Positions 1-13,500 of a stretch of 64,000 nucleotides of DNA are shown here, one piece after another (positions within the stretch are counted from its first letter, which is position 1; every line of letters begins with the position of its first letter). The position numbers were made by a program, and so were the translations under genes. The notes beneath the pieces are model-generated. The model searched no databases, was not told the origin of the DNA, and saw only the letters and a program-made list of their open reading frames with translations. The DNA lies in contig CM041090.1 in assembly GCA_023079485.1 (NCBI GenBank), positions 9,422,519 through 9,486,518 on the forward strand, given 5' to 3'. The DNA comes from Archilochus colubris. Taxonomy: Eukaryota > Chordata > Aves > Apodiformes > Trochilidae.

Positions 1-1189
1 ACTAGAAGAATGGAAGCCTGAGAGATGCAGCTGAATTCATGCTTCAGAAACCAGCACAAGGTAACAAAAAGCTGCAAGGGCTGAACAAGAAACCCACTGT
101 GGAAAAGAAAGTGATCAATGCATTTAGTGTGCCACTAGGACAAGAGAGTAGGAATTTCTGAGTGCCAACCAGGGGACATGTTTGGTCTGTTTAAAAGGCT
201 GTGTGGCACCCCAGAACAGGCTCTGCTCCCCAAAGCACAAGAAGGATGGCCAGACCAGCCCAAAAGTCGAATATCTTACCTCCAAACGCCCAGGCCTAGG
301 AAGGAAGAGGGCAGATTTTGGAGATACTTGTTCAGACTATTTGTCAAGCCTCCATCTGACATTCAGACATACATCTTCAGACAGTGGGCACCCACATACA
401 AGAAGTAATTAAGTTGAGTCTACAAGAAGGCAGAGCAGAACTGACAAGGATTTGTAGACATAACCCCCAAAGGGACAGTGGCACCCCACCACTTTTGTTC
501 TCACCACCCCTTCAGACTGTGGAATTCACATTGCCCACGGCACTGGGCAGGCGTGTCCCATACTGTCAGCAAGTGAGACCAAAAGCCAAGCAGCCTCTCT
601 CTGTCTCTGCTTGGTGTCATTTGCTTTGCATAATCCCAGGATAGTGTTCCAATTACTCTCCTCAGATGAGGGAGGGTGACAACAGTGACAACTCCCTTCT
701 CATTCAACTTCCAATAGCCCAAGACAGAAGAGCAAACCAAAGAGCACATGATGCAATGTGCTACACAATACTACATCCCCAAACATGGGAGCCTCAAAAT
801 GCCCAACTCTCCACAGCCTAAAGCCCAACTGTGTGACCTGGTGGTATCCAGAAAAACAGGCAACTGCACTCCCCACTACCTGGTAAAGAGGAGCATCTGG
901 TAAAGATCCTCATGACCTGCTGCTTCCACCATGGTTTGTGCCTCTCTACACATCTGCTTGCTGCAGATGAAGAGAGAGGGCTGAGTGGCCAAGAAATTCC
1001 TCCTCAGCTCCTGCCCTTCACGGGGCCAACAGAAAGAAACTCCTGCCATGCCCAGCCAGCAGTTCCCACTAGCAGCTCTCAACAGCCCCTTTACACTTGC
1101 CAGGCTATATTTTTAAAACAGCCATCAGCATCTCTGACCTCAATCTGCAGATGGGAAAGATGCCCAGGTCTCAAAAGACAGCCAAAAGT

Positions 1190-1228
1190 TTTTTGAAGAG
1201 TTTTTGAAGAGCAAAAACTCTTCAAAAA
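1190..1228. repeat. Perfect 17-bp inverted repeat with 5-nt loop
   Basis: Arm TTTTTGAAGAGTTTTTG (1190-1206), loop AAGAG, then the exact reverse complement (1212-1228). The GAAGAG core is also repeated within the arm. No repeat family recognised. Confidence 0.95.
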
Positions 1229-2187
1229 GACGTTACAAACCCCAACACATGAATGGGTTGAAGGCTCCAACACAGAGCAGAGATTGTGACTGTGCAATGG
1301 GCAATCCAGACTTCTTTTCTTGCACACAAATAGATACCACTGAGGCTGTAAGCTGAAAGTTTTGCCAGGAACTTTGAGGAGAAACTTTGAAGGACTCCTC
1401 CTCCTTGCCTCCCACCAGGGGGAAGGTGCTGATGGCTCCCAGTTAAAAGATTCCAGTGAATTCCAGCAGATCCTGGTGATCTTCCTGCAACGTATCCTTG
1501 GCTCCCTGGAACTACCACACATGGAAAACTCCCCCTTAGCACAGAAACCTCCAACACCAGATTATTTCAAGGTCTCTTTTGAAGGGGCAGAAGAGAAGTT
1601 TTTAAACCAGCAACTCTTCTGACACTGGCCAAACATAAGGCAGAGTGATGAAATCAGGAAAACAAACGTAGACTCCAGGCTTCACATGAAATGGATGCAG
1701 GGGCAAAGGACAGCCCAGGTCCTGTCTCCCACAGGGTGAGTTGGACACAACTTACACAGCAGCCACGCTGGAGCCAGAGACCGAGCAGCAGTGCCCTCAG
1801 GATTCTGAGTGATGGCCTTGCACAGAGCTGCACAATAGGGAGGCACCTTTCCTGGGAGGCAAAGAGCTAAGCCAGACAGAAATTGTGAAAGACCTGGGCA
1901 AGACAAGCCTGTGGGGAAAGCAGAAGGGAGAAACTGGCTCGGAGGAAAGCCATGGAATTTAAAACAGCTTACCAACTGGGAATCATTACAGTTGCAAGGA
2001 AGATGAAAATTATTCCAGTTAATTGTTATGGCTCATGGCTGCCCAGTCACCAGTGATTCAGCAGGCACTTCACCTTCAAAACATTCCAATTCCCTTCGAC
2101 ACTCCAAAGCCAGAAAAGGAAAAAAAAATAAAAACAACCAACTCATGGAGTAGGAACCAGGAGTGAAACCCTGACAGGCTATCTCAC

Positions 2188-2220
2188 CTGCCTTGCAGAA
2201 TATCCCATCTCTCCTCCAGC
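2188..2220 (-). other. Candidate 33-nt microexon in MAPKBP1 intron
   Basis: On the minus strand a strong acceptor (GTTCCACCTCCCTTTGCTACAG) is followed after 33 nt by a strong donor (AAGGCAG|GTGAGAT). 33 nt is a multiple of three, so inclusion would keep frame, and the frame carried by MAPKBP1 here (two bases in) is open. No known MAPKBP1 exon matches, so it may be a cassette exon, a decoy or chance. Confidence 0.25.
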
Positions 2221-2344
2221 CTGTAGCAAAGGGAGGTGGAACAACCAAGCCATGCAAAGTGGCAGCTGCACATCCATGCACTTTATTGCCCATCAGCTTG
2301 CATGTCTGACAAGCTTCAAAGGACATAGGGCACTGATGACAAAC

Positions 2345-2390
2345 ACATGCACACACACACATATATATATATTTATATGTGTATGTAGTA
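2345..2390. repeat. (CA)n(TA)n microsatellite
   Basis: CACATGCACACACACACATATATATATATTTATATGTGTATG-type run. Confidence 0.9.
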
Positions 2391-4174
2391 TATAAAGAGA
2401 CACAAGGACACATAAGGCTTATGGCTGATTGTAACACTCACATACACAGAGTCCACATTTCTCCCTCCCTTTCTCCAAACCCACTCACTTCCCTATGGGT
2501 AGGGAAGCAATGCCAGCAATTACATCTACATGAAGTATTAAGTCATCTGGGCTGGGAGCAGTAGTTGCAGGGCTGCTCTTAATTTCAGCAGTCTTGGCAA
2601 CCACTGTCTGAACACTGCAAATGAGCAGCAGCCCTAAGGGCCAGAGCAATGGGCAGCTGATGATAAGAAGGCTGGAGGAATAAAAGGATGACTGAGACAA
2701 TTCATGACAAGAAAATGTGCTGATCATTTAGACAGGAGAGTCTCAGAATCAGTAGAAAATGGGAGAAATTGAGCAGAACCTGGATGGTTCCAAGTGCGAC
2801 CAAGAGGGATGAAACAAACAGCTGGAAAGGAAAACCTGAAGAGCTCTGCATCAAAACAGAGAATGCAATTTTTTGGATGCTACATGATGGATGGATGCTA
2901 CAGAATCACAGCTTCCCATGTTAATTATGGAGAAAGGACTTTTTTTCTATATGCAGAGATTCCCTCCCAAAGTTACAGCTGTCACAGGCATGTCAACAAG
3001 TAGAAGAGAACAACTCTCCATCCTGAGAGAGCAGCCAGGACACCTGCTTCAAGGATCTCCTGCTCCACCCCTCTGCTTGCTCTCAGGAGCCAGTCTCTTC
3101 CATCAGCATCTGGCTAACAGCCCCACATTTGCCATTCTCAGCAACTGCCCATAAGCTTTATACTGCCTCTGAAAGGCCTTGGGCTTCCTGGGCTTGCTCA
3201 CTCTGAACTTCTCTTGACCTGCCTGTAGCTCTCTTTGGCTTGGCTGATATGCAATACTTCTTAACTGACCAGGTCTCAAGGATTAATTTATTTTACTTCT
3301 GTTTATCTTTGTGTGATACAAACACAGTTTTACAGCAGTAACAGTAACAAGCAGGTATTTCATGACGACTGAGCTATTTACAACTAACATGATGGCGTAA
3401 TGGATGGAAACACAGGCATGGGATGATAGCAGAAGCCTTGAGAAGTGGAGATGAGCAGATGCAGAGCAGAGGAGTACAGGCATGGGATGGTAAGATGTGA
3501 GGAACATGCTTGGCAGCAGGGACTCCATGGCTGTGAACAGCTCAACCACGGGCAGTTAAAGAAATACAAACCTGGAGCTGAGCAAAATGTGCTTTGGGAG
3601 TAACAAAGAAAAAAAAATAGTATCTAACATAAGTGAAAGAAGCACCATGGAGCTGTAGACCAACTAAGGAAGGTGTGAAAGTGTGTTAGCAAACATATTA
3701 AAAAAATCATGCTGGACTGAGGAAGAATCCAGCAACATCACACTCCTCCCAGTGAAGGAGAATGCTACAAGCCTTCAGCTAAAAAAGGTTGAAGATTTAT
3801 GGTGTTACCCTGCAACAATTGACTTTAAGATCCAGAGGAGCAACACATAATACCAGGAAAAATAAACAGAAGCAAAGAAATGTGCTACCATTTTAGTTGC
3901 ATAATCACATCTATTGAGACTTTTTTGATAGAGATATATTTTAAGGCAATGTTATTCTTTTCTGTAATAATTTGCATTATAGTGTAAAGAGTTAGTTATA
4001 ATAACAACAAATTATTGCCTTCTTTGATTTATACATGCACATGGCCTGTAAGAACGTGCTTCCTCTTTGCCCATAACAACACTGGGTATAACAAAGCCCA
4101 AGGAGGGGTGCTCCAGAGAACAGAAAATGCACAGACCTAGGGGAAGGGGAAGCAATGAAAGACAAGATTTAGGT

Positions 4175-4204
4175 AATAAATAAATAAATAAATAAATAAA
4201 TAAA
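4175..4204. repeat. (TAAA)n microsatellite
   Basis: About seven perfect TAAA units. Confidence 0.95.
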
Positions 4205-5091
4205 ATTAAGCCCCAAGATAATAGCAGTTCAGAGGAAAGGTAAGAACGAGATAAAAAGAATAAAAAGAAGCAAAGTTTATGGTAAAGTTCCTGCCAAACA
4301 CAATCTGCCATCAAGAGCTGAGCAAATTCAGCTCCCCAGCCCAATGGTGTAATGAGAAAAAATGGGAGCTCTCTCTTTTATCCCTCCTGGATACAAGAAG
4401 CTCCTCAGAGAGATGTGCAGACCCAGCTGGGCTTACACAGGAACATCTGGCTCTACACTTCAGGCCTGGACAAACTTTGCAAGAGTTCTCCACACCACAC
4501 CACAAAGCCTCAAAAGTTGAGTAAGTGTCTTCCTTTAAAATCAAATCCCAAAGGAAAAACATACCCCACTTGAAAGCATTGGCCAACACCTCTGCTTCAA
4601 GCAGCAAATGCAGCCAAACTATTCCCTCATTGTGCCTGAGCAGCTTGGGAGCAAGGAAAGATCCATACATCAAATTAATCATCCAGGACAGATGAACATG
4701 GCAGTTCACCACAAATGCCTCAGGGCTTTGATTGTTCAGTGTAATTGTTCAAGCCTGGGAGTCAATATTAAACTGGCATCAATCAAAGGAACAAAAATAA
4801 AAGTAATACCATTTAACTCCCTCCCTTTTCCCATCTAATTAACCATCAGAAACAAGCAGACTGAGGCAGCTCTGTCTCCCAGCCCCCTCCCCACCACCAT
4901 CTCCCTGGGGAGAATCGCCACGGGGCAGGGGGAAGGTAATGGGCAGTCCTCCCCAGCACCCAGCATTGATCTGTCCTGTGTTCCAGGGCAGACAGAAAAG
5001 TCCCCACTGAGGCAGAGAAACTGGAGCAGCTTTTCCTCTTGAATGCTTCAGCAAGAATCATCCTTGCCATATCTCTGAAGAGCATCACGGA

Positions 5092-5121
5092 CAAAAAAAA
5101 AAAATAATTAAAAAAAAAAGG
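5092..5121. repeat. A-rich run
   Basis: Two A-runs around TAATT. Confidence 0.9.
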
Positions 5122-7840
5122 TCCAAACCTGCTTCTTCAAAAGCAAGGAGTTAAAGAATCACTCGCTGAAATGCTCAGTTGTTTTCAGGTCCTCTAGTCC
5201 TGGGCCAAGCTCCCATCTGCCTTGGGCAGGAGGCTGCCAGAGCCAGCAAAAGGCACTAAAGGCTCCTGCCAACCCTGCTGATTTGAAGCCCTGTGAGGTC
5301 AGGCTGGTGGATGCTGGAAGCAGGGGCAGGGAGGAGCAAGCTTCTCCCCCAGTTGCTCTCCGTGCCACAACCTACATGAAGCCTGCTGCAGGTCCTGGGC
5401 CCAAATTCCCAGAGCCCTTGCAAGGATCCCTGGCCAAGCCCTGCTGCTTCTCAGAGAAGGAACAGCTGAGGCTTGTGCCAGATTGGCACAATTCAATTCT
5501 GCCCGTGTTACCTTTTTAGGAGCCTTGTGACAACTCAAGCTGTAATGGAAGATGAACATTTACATCTGCCTTGCCTGTATCTCAACATAATATAGAGCAT
5601 TTCAACTGTGCTAAAATTTTCTTCAGAGCAGCTAATGAGCATCAGTTGCCAAGAGACCTGAAAAGAGCTTTCCTGGAAGGAGAAGCAATCATGTTAAAAC
5701 TCAGTTTTTCTTTCTCATCTATCTACGTCCCTTGTCACAGAGAAATGTGAGCAGGTTAAGAATCCAAGAAGCATTAGGGGAACACTTGAAAAGCAGAGTG
5801 GCTCTTCTCAGCTGTGTCAGTCCCTGAGTGCCAGCAGAAAGAACCAGGTTCTGAACAGGCACCAGGGCAGGTGTGTGCAGGTAGCAGGGAATGGCTTCCA
5901 GCAGAGCGGGTCAAGTCCTGCATCTGATTCCTAAGCAATAATCAGAACACTTCTGGGCACGTTTAACATAAACAAAATACACTGCTTCTCAGCACTCCTC
6001 AGCTAGCCTGACATGATGCTCTTTCACCTTTAACTTGTTGCCCTTCTGAGTGAAACTGGAGACATCTCAAGTGTCAGATCGACCAAGGTAGGGGAGAAGG
6101 ACCAACTCCCCTTTTTTCACACCTGGTGATGGGCTATGTCCTTTGGACTCTTTGTACTTCTTTTAAACGAAATTCTGTGATTTGTATCAAGGTTGCCAGG
6201 AGACGCAGTGCCTGTTTTGAGACTCTTAGAAAGGGTGGAGCTCAGCTGAGGCAGCTGGTATCTCATTTTCAGCCCAGACTTTGCTATTCAGTCCCCCTTC
6301 CCCCCCTCCTTGCTCTTATGCAAGCTCAGGACTTGGCTCAGGAACAATTCTTGTTGCTGCACCAAGGCAGGGGTTGCTAGGAGGTAGAATTGCTGGAGAG
6401 ATACAGAGCAGGTAGAGAAGAGAGCAGGTTGCTACCTGCAGCTACAGGCTTTTGGGCACTCCTGCTCTGTGCCATCCCTCTGCTTTCTCAGGCAAAGGGC
6501 AAAGCTCAGGGGGTTGCAGAGCTTCAAGCTGAGAAAAAGCCCTACATGTTCCAAAATAGCTGAGGCAGTGTGAGCTCTGCAACCACTCTTCCCCATTCCA
6601 CCAGCATGCAATAGCTTTCCAAACCTCTCAAAGCTTCCCACTTTCAGAGCTCTACCAGCCTGTTTAGCTCTGTTATTAAATAAAGCAGATTTGCTTACCC
6701 CCTTACTGCAGTTTCTTCACACATAAACTGCAAATGACCCTCACCATGGGACTGCTTTCTTTTGGTTTTTTTTATTTTTATTTTTTAAATAACAACTTCC
6801 CTTTGGTTCATAGGCTGGTTAGGAAGATCAAAGCACAGTAACAAACGAACCATCTCCATGGGATCATTTCTTTCTAGCTTTCCTCCCAATTTAAAAAATC
6901 AAAGCAGTACAACTGGCACAGAAAAAAGATTGAGTCAGCATTTCTCTTAATAAGGCAAGTAAAAGTCAGATATGACCAATATAATAATTAAAACAGCAAT
7001 GATTGTAGCTATTCTGAAAGGCATGATAACACTCTCCCATGAAGGGAACTGGAATATTTGCCCTGGAACTAGGACAGAAGCAGTAACAAGCATTTCCTAT
7101 ATAGTTCTCCTTAATATGGTTTGTCAGGCAATCCAAACAACAGCAAACTCCCAGGACTTCTCCAAGAAGCCCCATCCTTCCCTGCTTGCATCCTCAGGAA
7201 CCCAGCGCAGGGAAGCTTCAAGGGTAGCTAAGTGTTTTTTAATTTGTCACAAGAATATTTATTGCAGCTTTATGAAAGCATCCCCATTTCCCTGTTCTCA
7301 CTTTCTTCACCACTAACATTTTTGGCAACAGCACGAATCCACACTGTAACATAAAATTTCTTGAGTGTTCAGTTAATACTCCTGGAACCCAAACACAGAG
7401 GGCACACAGGCAGTGCCTGGACCTGCCACACCAGTTGTATGCAGGACTGAAGCTGCCTCCCTAAACTTGCCCTACCCACACTACCATATTTGATTTACAG
7501 CTCACTCCCACCACTGCAGCATCATGCAGAGAAAGAAATGCCCTCTCCAGGATTTCCATCACTGGAGCTGAGAGCACATTCATGCTGCCCACACACACAC
7601 TGCAGGCTAGGAAACCTCTGGCCCAGAATAGGGGTCCTGCAATTCATCCTTACAGTACAAATTATCCCAAATTTAAGCACAAATTTGCTCATACATAACA
7701 CAACTGTGTGCCATGCCATGGTACTGAGAGGTCAGAGTGCAAGAGTATATAGAATGGAAGAGGGGTGGGACAAGAAAAGCCTTTACTTATTTTATTTCTT
7801 TGAAGTAATCAAAGACATTGCAGGTGAAAATACTCTGCTG

Positions 7841-7871
7841 TTAAAAAAAAAAGAAAAAGAAAAAGAAAAAT
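7841..7871. repeat. (AAAAAG)n run
   Basis: A-run followed by three AAAAAG units. Confidence 0.9.
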
Positions 7872-8599
7872 ACACCACTGCAAAGATGCCTATGCAATCT
7901 CCATCCAATCTCCTCCTACAAAATCATTCTGAGAGCATTTCTTTTCACTATTCCTACTCTACTCTTTCTGCCAAGAAATGGGCTTGCTCAGCACTGGAAA
8001 CAGTGTACAAACAGGTACAAAGGCAGAGACAGAGTGCAGTCAGCAGTATTCAGCATTCTTTGCCTTAATCACGTCCTCAACTTTCTGTACATGCCCCTAC
8101 CACGATGTCACCTGAGCTCATGTCCTGTGAAAGGAGCTGGGAGGTCACCAGTAGCAGCACACTGGTGGCTCTGTATGGGCTGTACCACCTTGGGGGCTGG
8201 CTGGTGGGTGATGCTGGGAGAAGCACACCCAAGCTAGCAAGAGTAAAGATTGCTGTGAACAAGAGAACACTCCTAAAGCCTTTTTTTTGTTTGCTCTGGT
8301 TTATTTATTTTTTTTTTAAGTCATCCATTTAATATCCAGCTCCTATTATCTGCAGCTCCATAAGGGAGAAAATAGAAAGCCATTACTTTAATTTTTAGAA
8401 AACCATGCAAGCTGGGAGAAGCAAAATTGTTTTCCTATCATCAGTCCTGTGGCAGACTAAAAATAGAGAAAAAAAGTCTCAGGTCTCTATGCTCTACAAT
8501 ACATTGCTTTTTCCCCATTGCTGGCTTTTTTCAGGGAAGTCTTCCTTTCCTTTAAAAAAACTCCATCATCTCAAATCCAGAAGAAATACAAACCAACAT

Positions 8600-9112
8600 G
8601 CTTCTGGTGAGATCCCACCTGGAATACTGCATCCAGTCCTCAGTACAGGAAAGACATGGATCTGTTGGAGCAGGTCCAGAGGAAGGCAACAAAAATGATG
8701 AGAGAGATGGAATACCTCTCCTTTGAAGACAGGCTGAGAGAGCTGGGGTTGTTCAGCCTCCAAAAAAACCTTATTGTGGTTTTACCAGTACTTAAAGAGG
8801 TCCTATAAGATAGGGATAAACCATCTTTCTTCCTTTAGGAAGTCTGGCTGCTATAGGACAAGGGGTAATGATTTTAAACTGAAAAAAGGGTACATTTAGG
8901 CTAGATACAAGAAAGAATTTTCTGCCAATGAGGGTGGTGAAATACTGGAACAGGTTGTCCAAGGATGCAGTAGATGCCCCCTACTAGGGAAAATTTAAGG
9001 TCAGGTTGAACAGGGTTCTGAAGATCTTGATCTAGTTGAAGATGTCCCTGATCACTGCAGAGGGGTTGGACTAGATGACTGTTAAAGGTCTTTTCCAACA
9101 CAAACAATTCCA
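8600..9112 (+). mobile_element. CR1 LINE, 3' part, old copy (sense)
   Basis: Begins with the CR1 pattern CTGGTGAGATCCCACCTGGA and continues through GGAGCAGGTCCAGAGGAAGGCAAC and GAGAGAGCTGGGGTTGTTCAGCCT to the 3' end GGTTGGACTAGATGACTGTTAAAGGTC with a decayed tail near 9110. It covers the end of the reverse transcriptase frame plus the 3' UTR. Many substitutions and small indels break the frame. It is antisense to MAPKBP1. Confidence 0.88.
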
Positions 9113-9434
9113 GGATTTTCCTGCCTCCAACCCTATCATTTTAAAGGAGGAACAGAGTTACCAACTCATCTCTGAACTGAACCTATTTTTACTGCTTAAC
9201 TCAAAGCAGGGCTGCCCACATCCCCAGGAGATGTTCTCAGGCAGTTCTTTCTGGGGAAAAGCACTTGCTCCCACTCCCTCTCTCCCCAGAATTGCTGGTG
9301 AACAAATTTGTGAAACATTTCCCAAAATGTTTTGTTGCAAATTTACCATTCCCTTGAAAAATTCTCCATTCAATCTAAATGTCAAAAAGCATCTAAACAG
9401 GTCAAGTCTCCCTGTTGTGTCTTTTAGGGGATTG

Positions 9435-9500
9435 TTTGGGATTTTTCGTTTGTTTGTTTGTGAGGGGGTTTTCTGGGGGGGGAGGGTTGTTTGTTTTAAA
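9435..9500. repeat. T/G-rich run with G-quadruplex motif
   Basis: (TTTG)n followed by GAGGGGGTTTTCTGGGGGGGG and AGGG (9463-9486). Four G-runs with short loops fit the G-quadruplex pattern on the plus strand. Confidence 0.8.
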
Positions 9501-10536
9501 CAGCAGCAAACTCTGCTACCAATGGTCAGCAGACTTCACCTCTGCTCCATCCCTGAGCCCAGAGAGCAGGTACTGCCCATCAACAGGGTGGGTCCTCCCT
9601 CTGGAAAGGCTGCTAGAGGAAGCAGAGATTGCTGCTCCTGGCTTTGGGGGGTTTCTATAGCAACCCTGGGATGCAGCAGCACTCCTGTGGAAGAGTCCAT
9701 CCCTTTCTCAGTGCCTGAGAGTAAGGAGGAAGCACAGAAGGATGAAGACATCTTCACCCTGGATAGGATGGGGTGTATAAATGAAGTGTTTGGGGTAAGG
9801 GCTCACATCACAAGGCTTCCGTGGAACGACAGGGGATAAACAGGCATGTTGGTACCTGGCAGCTTGAGGGAGGATGCCATATCAGACCTATTACTACTGC
9901 CAGATCCTCAAATAGCAACCGTGGGACAAAGTGTCACATTGCATCTCTATTTGTCCCCAGGCTGTGGCAGCTGGCTACAGAACAGTGGCACACCCCCTTG
10001 TAACTTGAAGGCTGGAATAACATATGGCTCTCTGGAGAAGTAACCAGAAACTCCATGTACATCACAACAGCAGCTTGGCTCACAGGGAGCTGGCAACACC
10101 AAACATCAGCACTCCCCTGACAAGTTTTTTGAAATCAAGTGTGACACAAGGTACAAAAAGTCACATGGGGACTGAAGCCAAGCATCCCACAAGATTCCCA
10201 CTGTCCATCACAAGAGCCTCAACCTACTCCCCTTCTGGCAAAGGTGCCATTAGCCACCTGCCCAGCCAGCAGCTGAGCTCTTGGGGTCAAAGGCTTACAC
10301 TCAGCCCTCCAACCATCTCACATCACTCTAATGCTGCAGTCTTCAGCACAGACAACAGCACTTTTGGCAGAGACTCTCCCTCTGGTTTAATAAGCAGCTT
10401 TTCCACCCAGCTATTTTGAGGTTTTGTCCTATTTTTCTCCCTTTTCTGCTGGGCAACAGGTTTCCTGCAGGTCTGGAGCTTCGCAGCTCCCTCACTCTAG
10501 AAAATGTTATGTCCTCAGCTCTTTGCTGCCTGTAAA

Positions 10537-10583
10537 GATTTTAAATTAATTAGACATTTAAATTAATTAAACATTAATTATCC
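10537..10583. promoter_or_regulatory. Homeodomain-type TAAT cluster
   Basis: Three TTAATTA-type words in less than 50 bp (TAAATTAATTAGACATT, TAAATTAATTAAACATT, AATTATCC), partly as direct repeats of TAAATTAATTA..ACATT. It could be an enhancer fragment or simply AT-rich duplication. Confidence 0.3.
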
Positions 10584-13500
10584 CACACACACACACCTGG
10601 GGTCTGGCTGATGGAAACTGCCTGGAAGGCAAGCTTATAGGCTGGTATCCATACTGCTAAGGACTTAAACCAGGGGAGTTTGGTTTGGCCACAGCTCCAG
10701 GTGATTCATTTGCTTCTTCATCTCCTCTCCTGCCAAACCAAGTCAGATGACAGCTGAACTGGATCAATACACAACCATCCAGCAAAAAACTCTATGTTTT
10801 AGGTAGAGTTTTCTTACAGAGGCATGGATTCAACATGGAAGAGTCTCCAGCGCTCAAAAAAAAGGGAGACCAAGGAAGAAAAAATGTAGATATTTTTGCC
10901 CAGCTGCACAGCCATGTGAAAATAGCTCAGATGAGTTAATACTGCACCAGGTCTACTAGGAAGGGTCTTTTCTGTCTGGAGTAGAATGCTGGGGATTCAG
11001 GGCTGGATCCAACTGCTGCCAAGATGGGGAGAGAGCAATTGCTCCAAGGCTGCACTATTGCTACCTGTGAATCTCATAGCCCAGCAGCCAACAGAGAGCA
11101 GCAGAAAGGCCAGAGCCCCATTAAATCCACCTCTGCAAATTGAAATATCAAAGTCAGGATTCTTTGGCCTAAGAATAAAGCAGTCTTGCAAAGAGGATCT
11201 CCATTCTCTTGTCACAAACGCAAAGAGTTTGTTCTCTTGCCAGAAACTAGGACTGCATCAGCCTTCATCAACCCACTTCCCTGTCACAGTAATAAAAGCA
11301 AGGAGTGAAAGGATGTATTTCATACTTCAGGCGTTCAGGCATCAGTGCAGATTTGCTCCTTTCCCTCCAGGAGATTTTAGAGTTAAACAAAAGATCCTTG
11401 TTTCTTTCCAAGAGATGTGCTGTTGCTGGGGAAGTAAAGAGAGGGAAAGGCGTGGCCACTTTTCATCACCTTTAGGGACACTTTCAGGACACTTAAACCT
11501 GGCGGGACAGCCCTTTGAGAATTTCAGTGTCCCTGTAACCATTCAAGCTGCTTTTGGGATACAGCCCAATAGCATTGGTATTTATGGTAGGGAAAAATCA
11601 GTGAAGAACTGTTCGGGGGCAGAAGAGCAGAGCTTCACACAAACTGCACAGGTACCCAAAGATACCCTGGGTCTGTAAAGAAATGGACTGCTCCTGGTAT
11701 CTACAGTTTTCTAAAGGCATCAACCACTGTGGCATCTGAGCAAAGTGATCAATTAGTTAAGAAAATAAGCTCTGAAATAAGGCAGGAATACTTATCATCT
11801 TACAAATTAGGATTTCATTGTGCATGTAGTTATCAATTCCAATCTGGCCACAATAGTCATAAATCTTGCAAAGGTACCAGTTCTGAACAGCACTTTGTCT
11901 TGTTCACATCTACCAGAGCTGCCTCTGGCAATTTCTGTACTCCACTGACCAAAACCTTCCACTTTAAAGAGGAAGGAAAGAGCAAGGCAAGTTACACACT
12001 GCTTATCCTAAATGTTGTTCTTCTGATGTGGGTTATATGCAGCTTAAGGTAAAGGGAAATAATTCTAAACTGATAATTCATTTTGTTGTGCAGCAATCTA
12101 TGTATATAATAATGGAAAATCATGACTAAACTTTCCAAGAGACTCCACATGTGGACAGGCTAGAAGCCTTGCAGCTTATTTACCAAAATCTAAAGAGGTA
12201 TTTGGGAGCAAACCAACAACCACTTCTGGAAAGGAAAAATCCTCACTCTCTCAGTTTCCAATGGGATTTACCCCTCAATTGTGTGAGACAGCTCCACATG
12301 TGCTGAGCAGACTCCTGGCTGGATTAAAACCCATTCACTCATTTCCCTCTCTCCTCCTCTTCCTGCCTTTGCTGTGACACAAACTGTGGTTCACTGCCCA
12401 GCCTGTGCAGAACCTGACCCTTACAACTCTGGACACTTGGCCAGGGAGCCAGGAGAGGTACAACTCAGAAGTTAAGACAAATTAAGAGGCTTCCACTCAG
12501 CACTGCAAAGAAGCTAAGGATGAGGGGTGGAAGAGGGGGAGACAGTGAAATGAAGAGACCTTGGCTTGATTCTTCTGCACACAAGAAACTGCTGCCCTGA
12601 CAGCCAATATGCACCACACAGTAGCAGCAAAATAAAATTTGACCCAGAGAGCTGTGCAGTTTTCTGGTTTTGAACACATCACACCACTACTGACTTCTGA
12701 ATATTACCTGTCCTATCAGACAAGTGTAGCTCTTCAACAAGAGCTCATGGCAAAAAGCAGCAGAAGAAAACACTTAATAGATTTATCTTAAATGTCATCA
12801 TCTTAACTTTTATCTAAACTTTCTTTTATTGTCTCTCCCTCCCCATCTACAAACAAGGGCACTGTACAGAATACAGGGGAATCTGAATAATTTGTTCTTC
12901 AAATGTATCATGCACACATAGAGCTAGCCAAGGGGCTGTGTCTTGTGATGGCTACAGCAATCTCTGAGAGAAACCCAAAGAAACTCATTTCACTTTATCT
13001 CAGAGGATTCCCTGTATTAAACCCATGTCTGCCTTAAGCAGGATTTGACTTATGTAATGAGCTGATAGAGAGATGAAGGGGAAGGATGAATATGCAAGCT
13101 GAGACTGATCAACTGATACATGTGCTATGTAGCAAATACCAACTTCCCCAAGAAAGAAAACTAATGCAAAAAATCCCTGATTTGTATTAAGAGGGGGTGG
13201 GAATTGATGAGCAGGGCTAGAAAGATGCTTAAGCTTGCCAGAACAGAAGAGAATAGTGCTTAAAAGATACTGCACATTGAACAGCATGAAGCTACTATTT
13301 TCCTGCTCTTATGGAAGAAAAAGCAGAGGCTGAACCCTCAAGCAGGCAAGTACCTCACACGACGACAAGGTTCCCAAAGAGCTCTCATGACCAACTGAGA
13401 ACCAAGGAGAGAATAAAGAGAAACAATAAATAAATCAGTCACAATAACCTATAGGCTTAGAAAACATCAGCAAACACAACACCAAAACAGGTAAACTGAC

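Noticed and set aside
2355..2380. TATATATATATTTATAT as a TATA box
   Set aside because: It is part of a (CA)n(TA)n microsatellite with no promoter context.
7490..8068. 192-codon plus-strand frame
   Set aside because: Crosses an A-rich microsatellite (KKKEKEKEK) and shows no conserved motif.
9075..9839. 254-codon plus-strand frame
   Set aside because: It starts in a decayed CR1, crosses a T/G run and resembles no protein; one chance long frame is expected in 64 kb.
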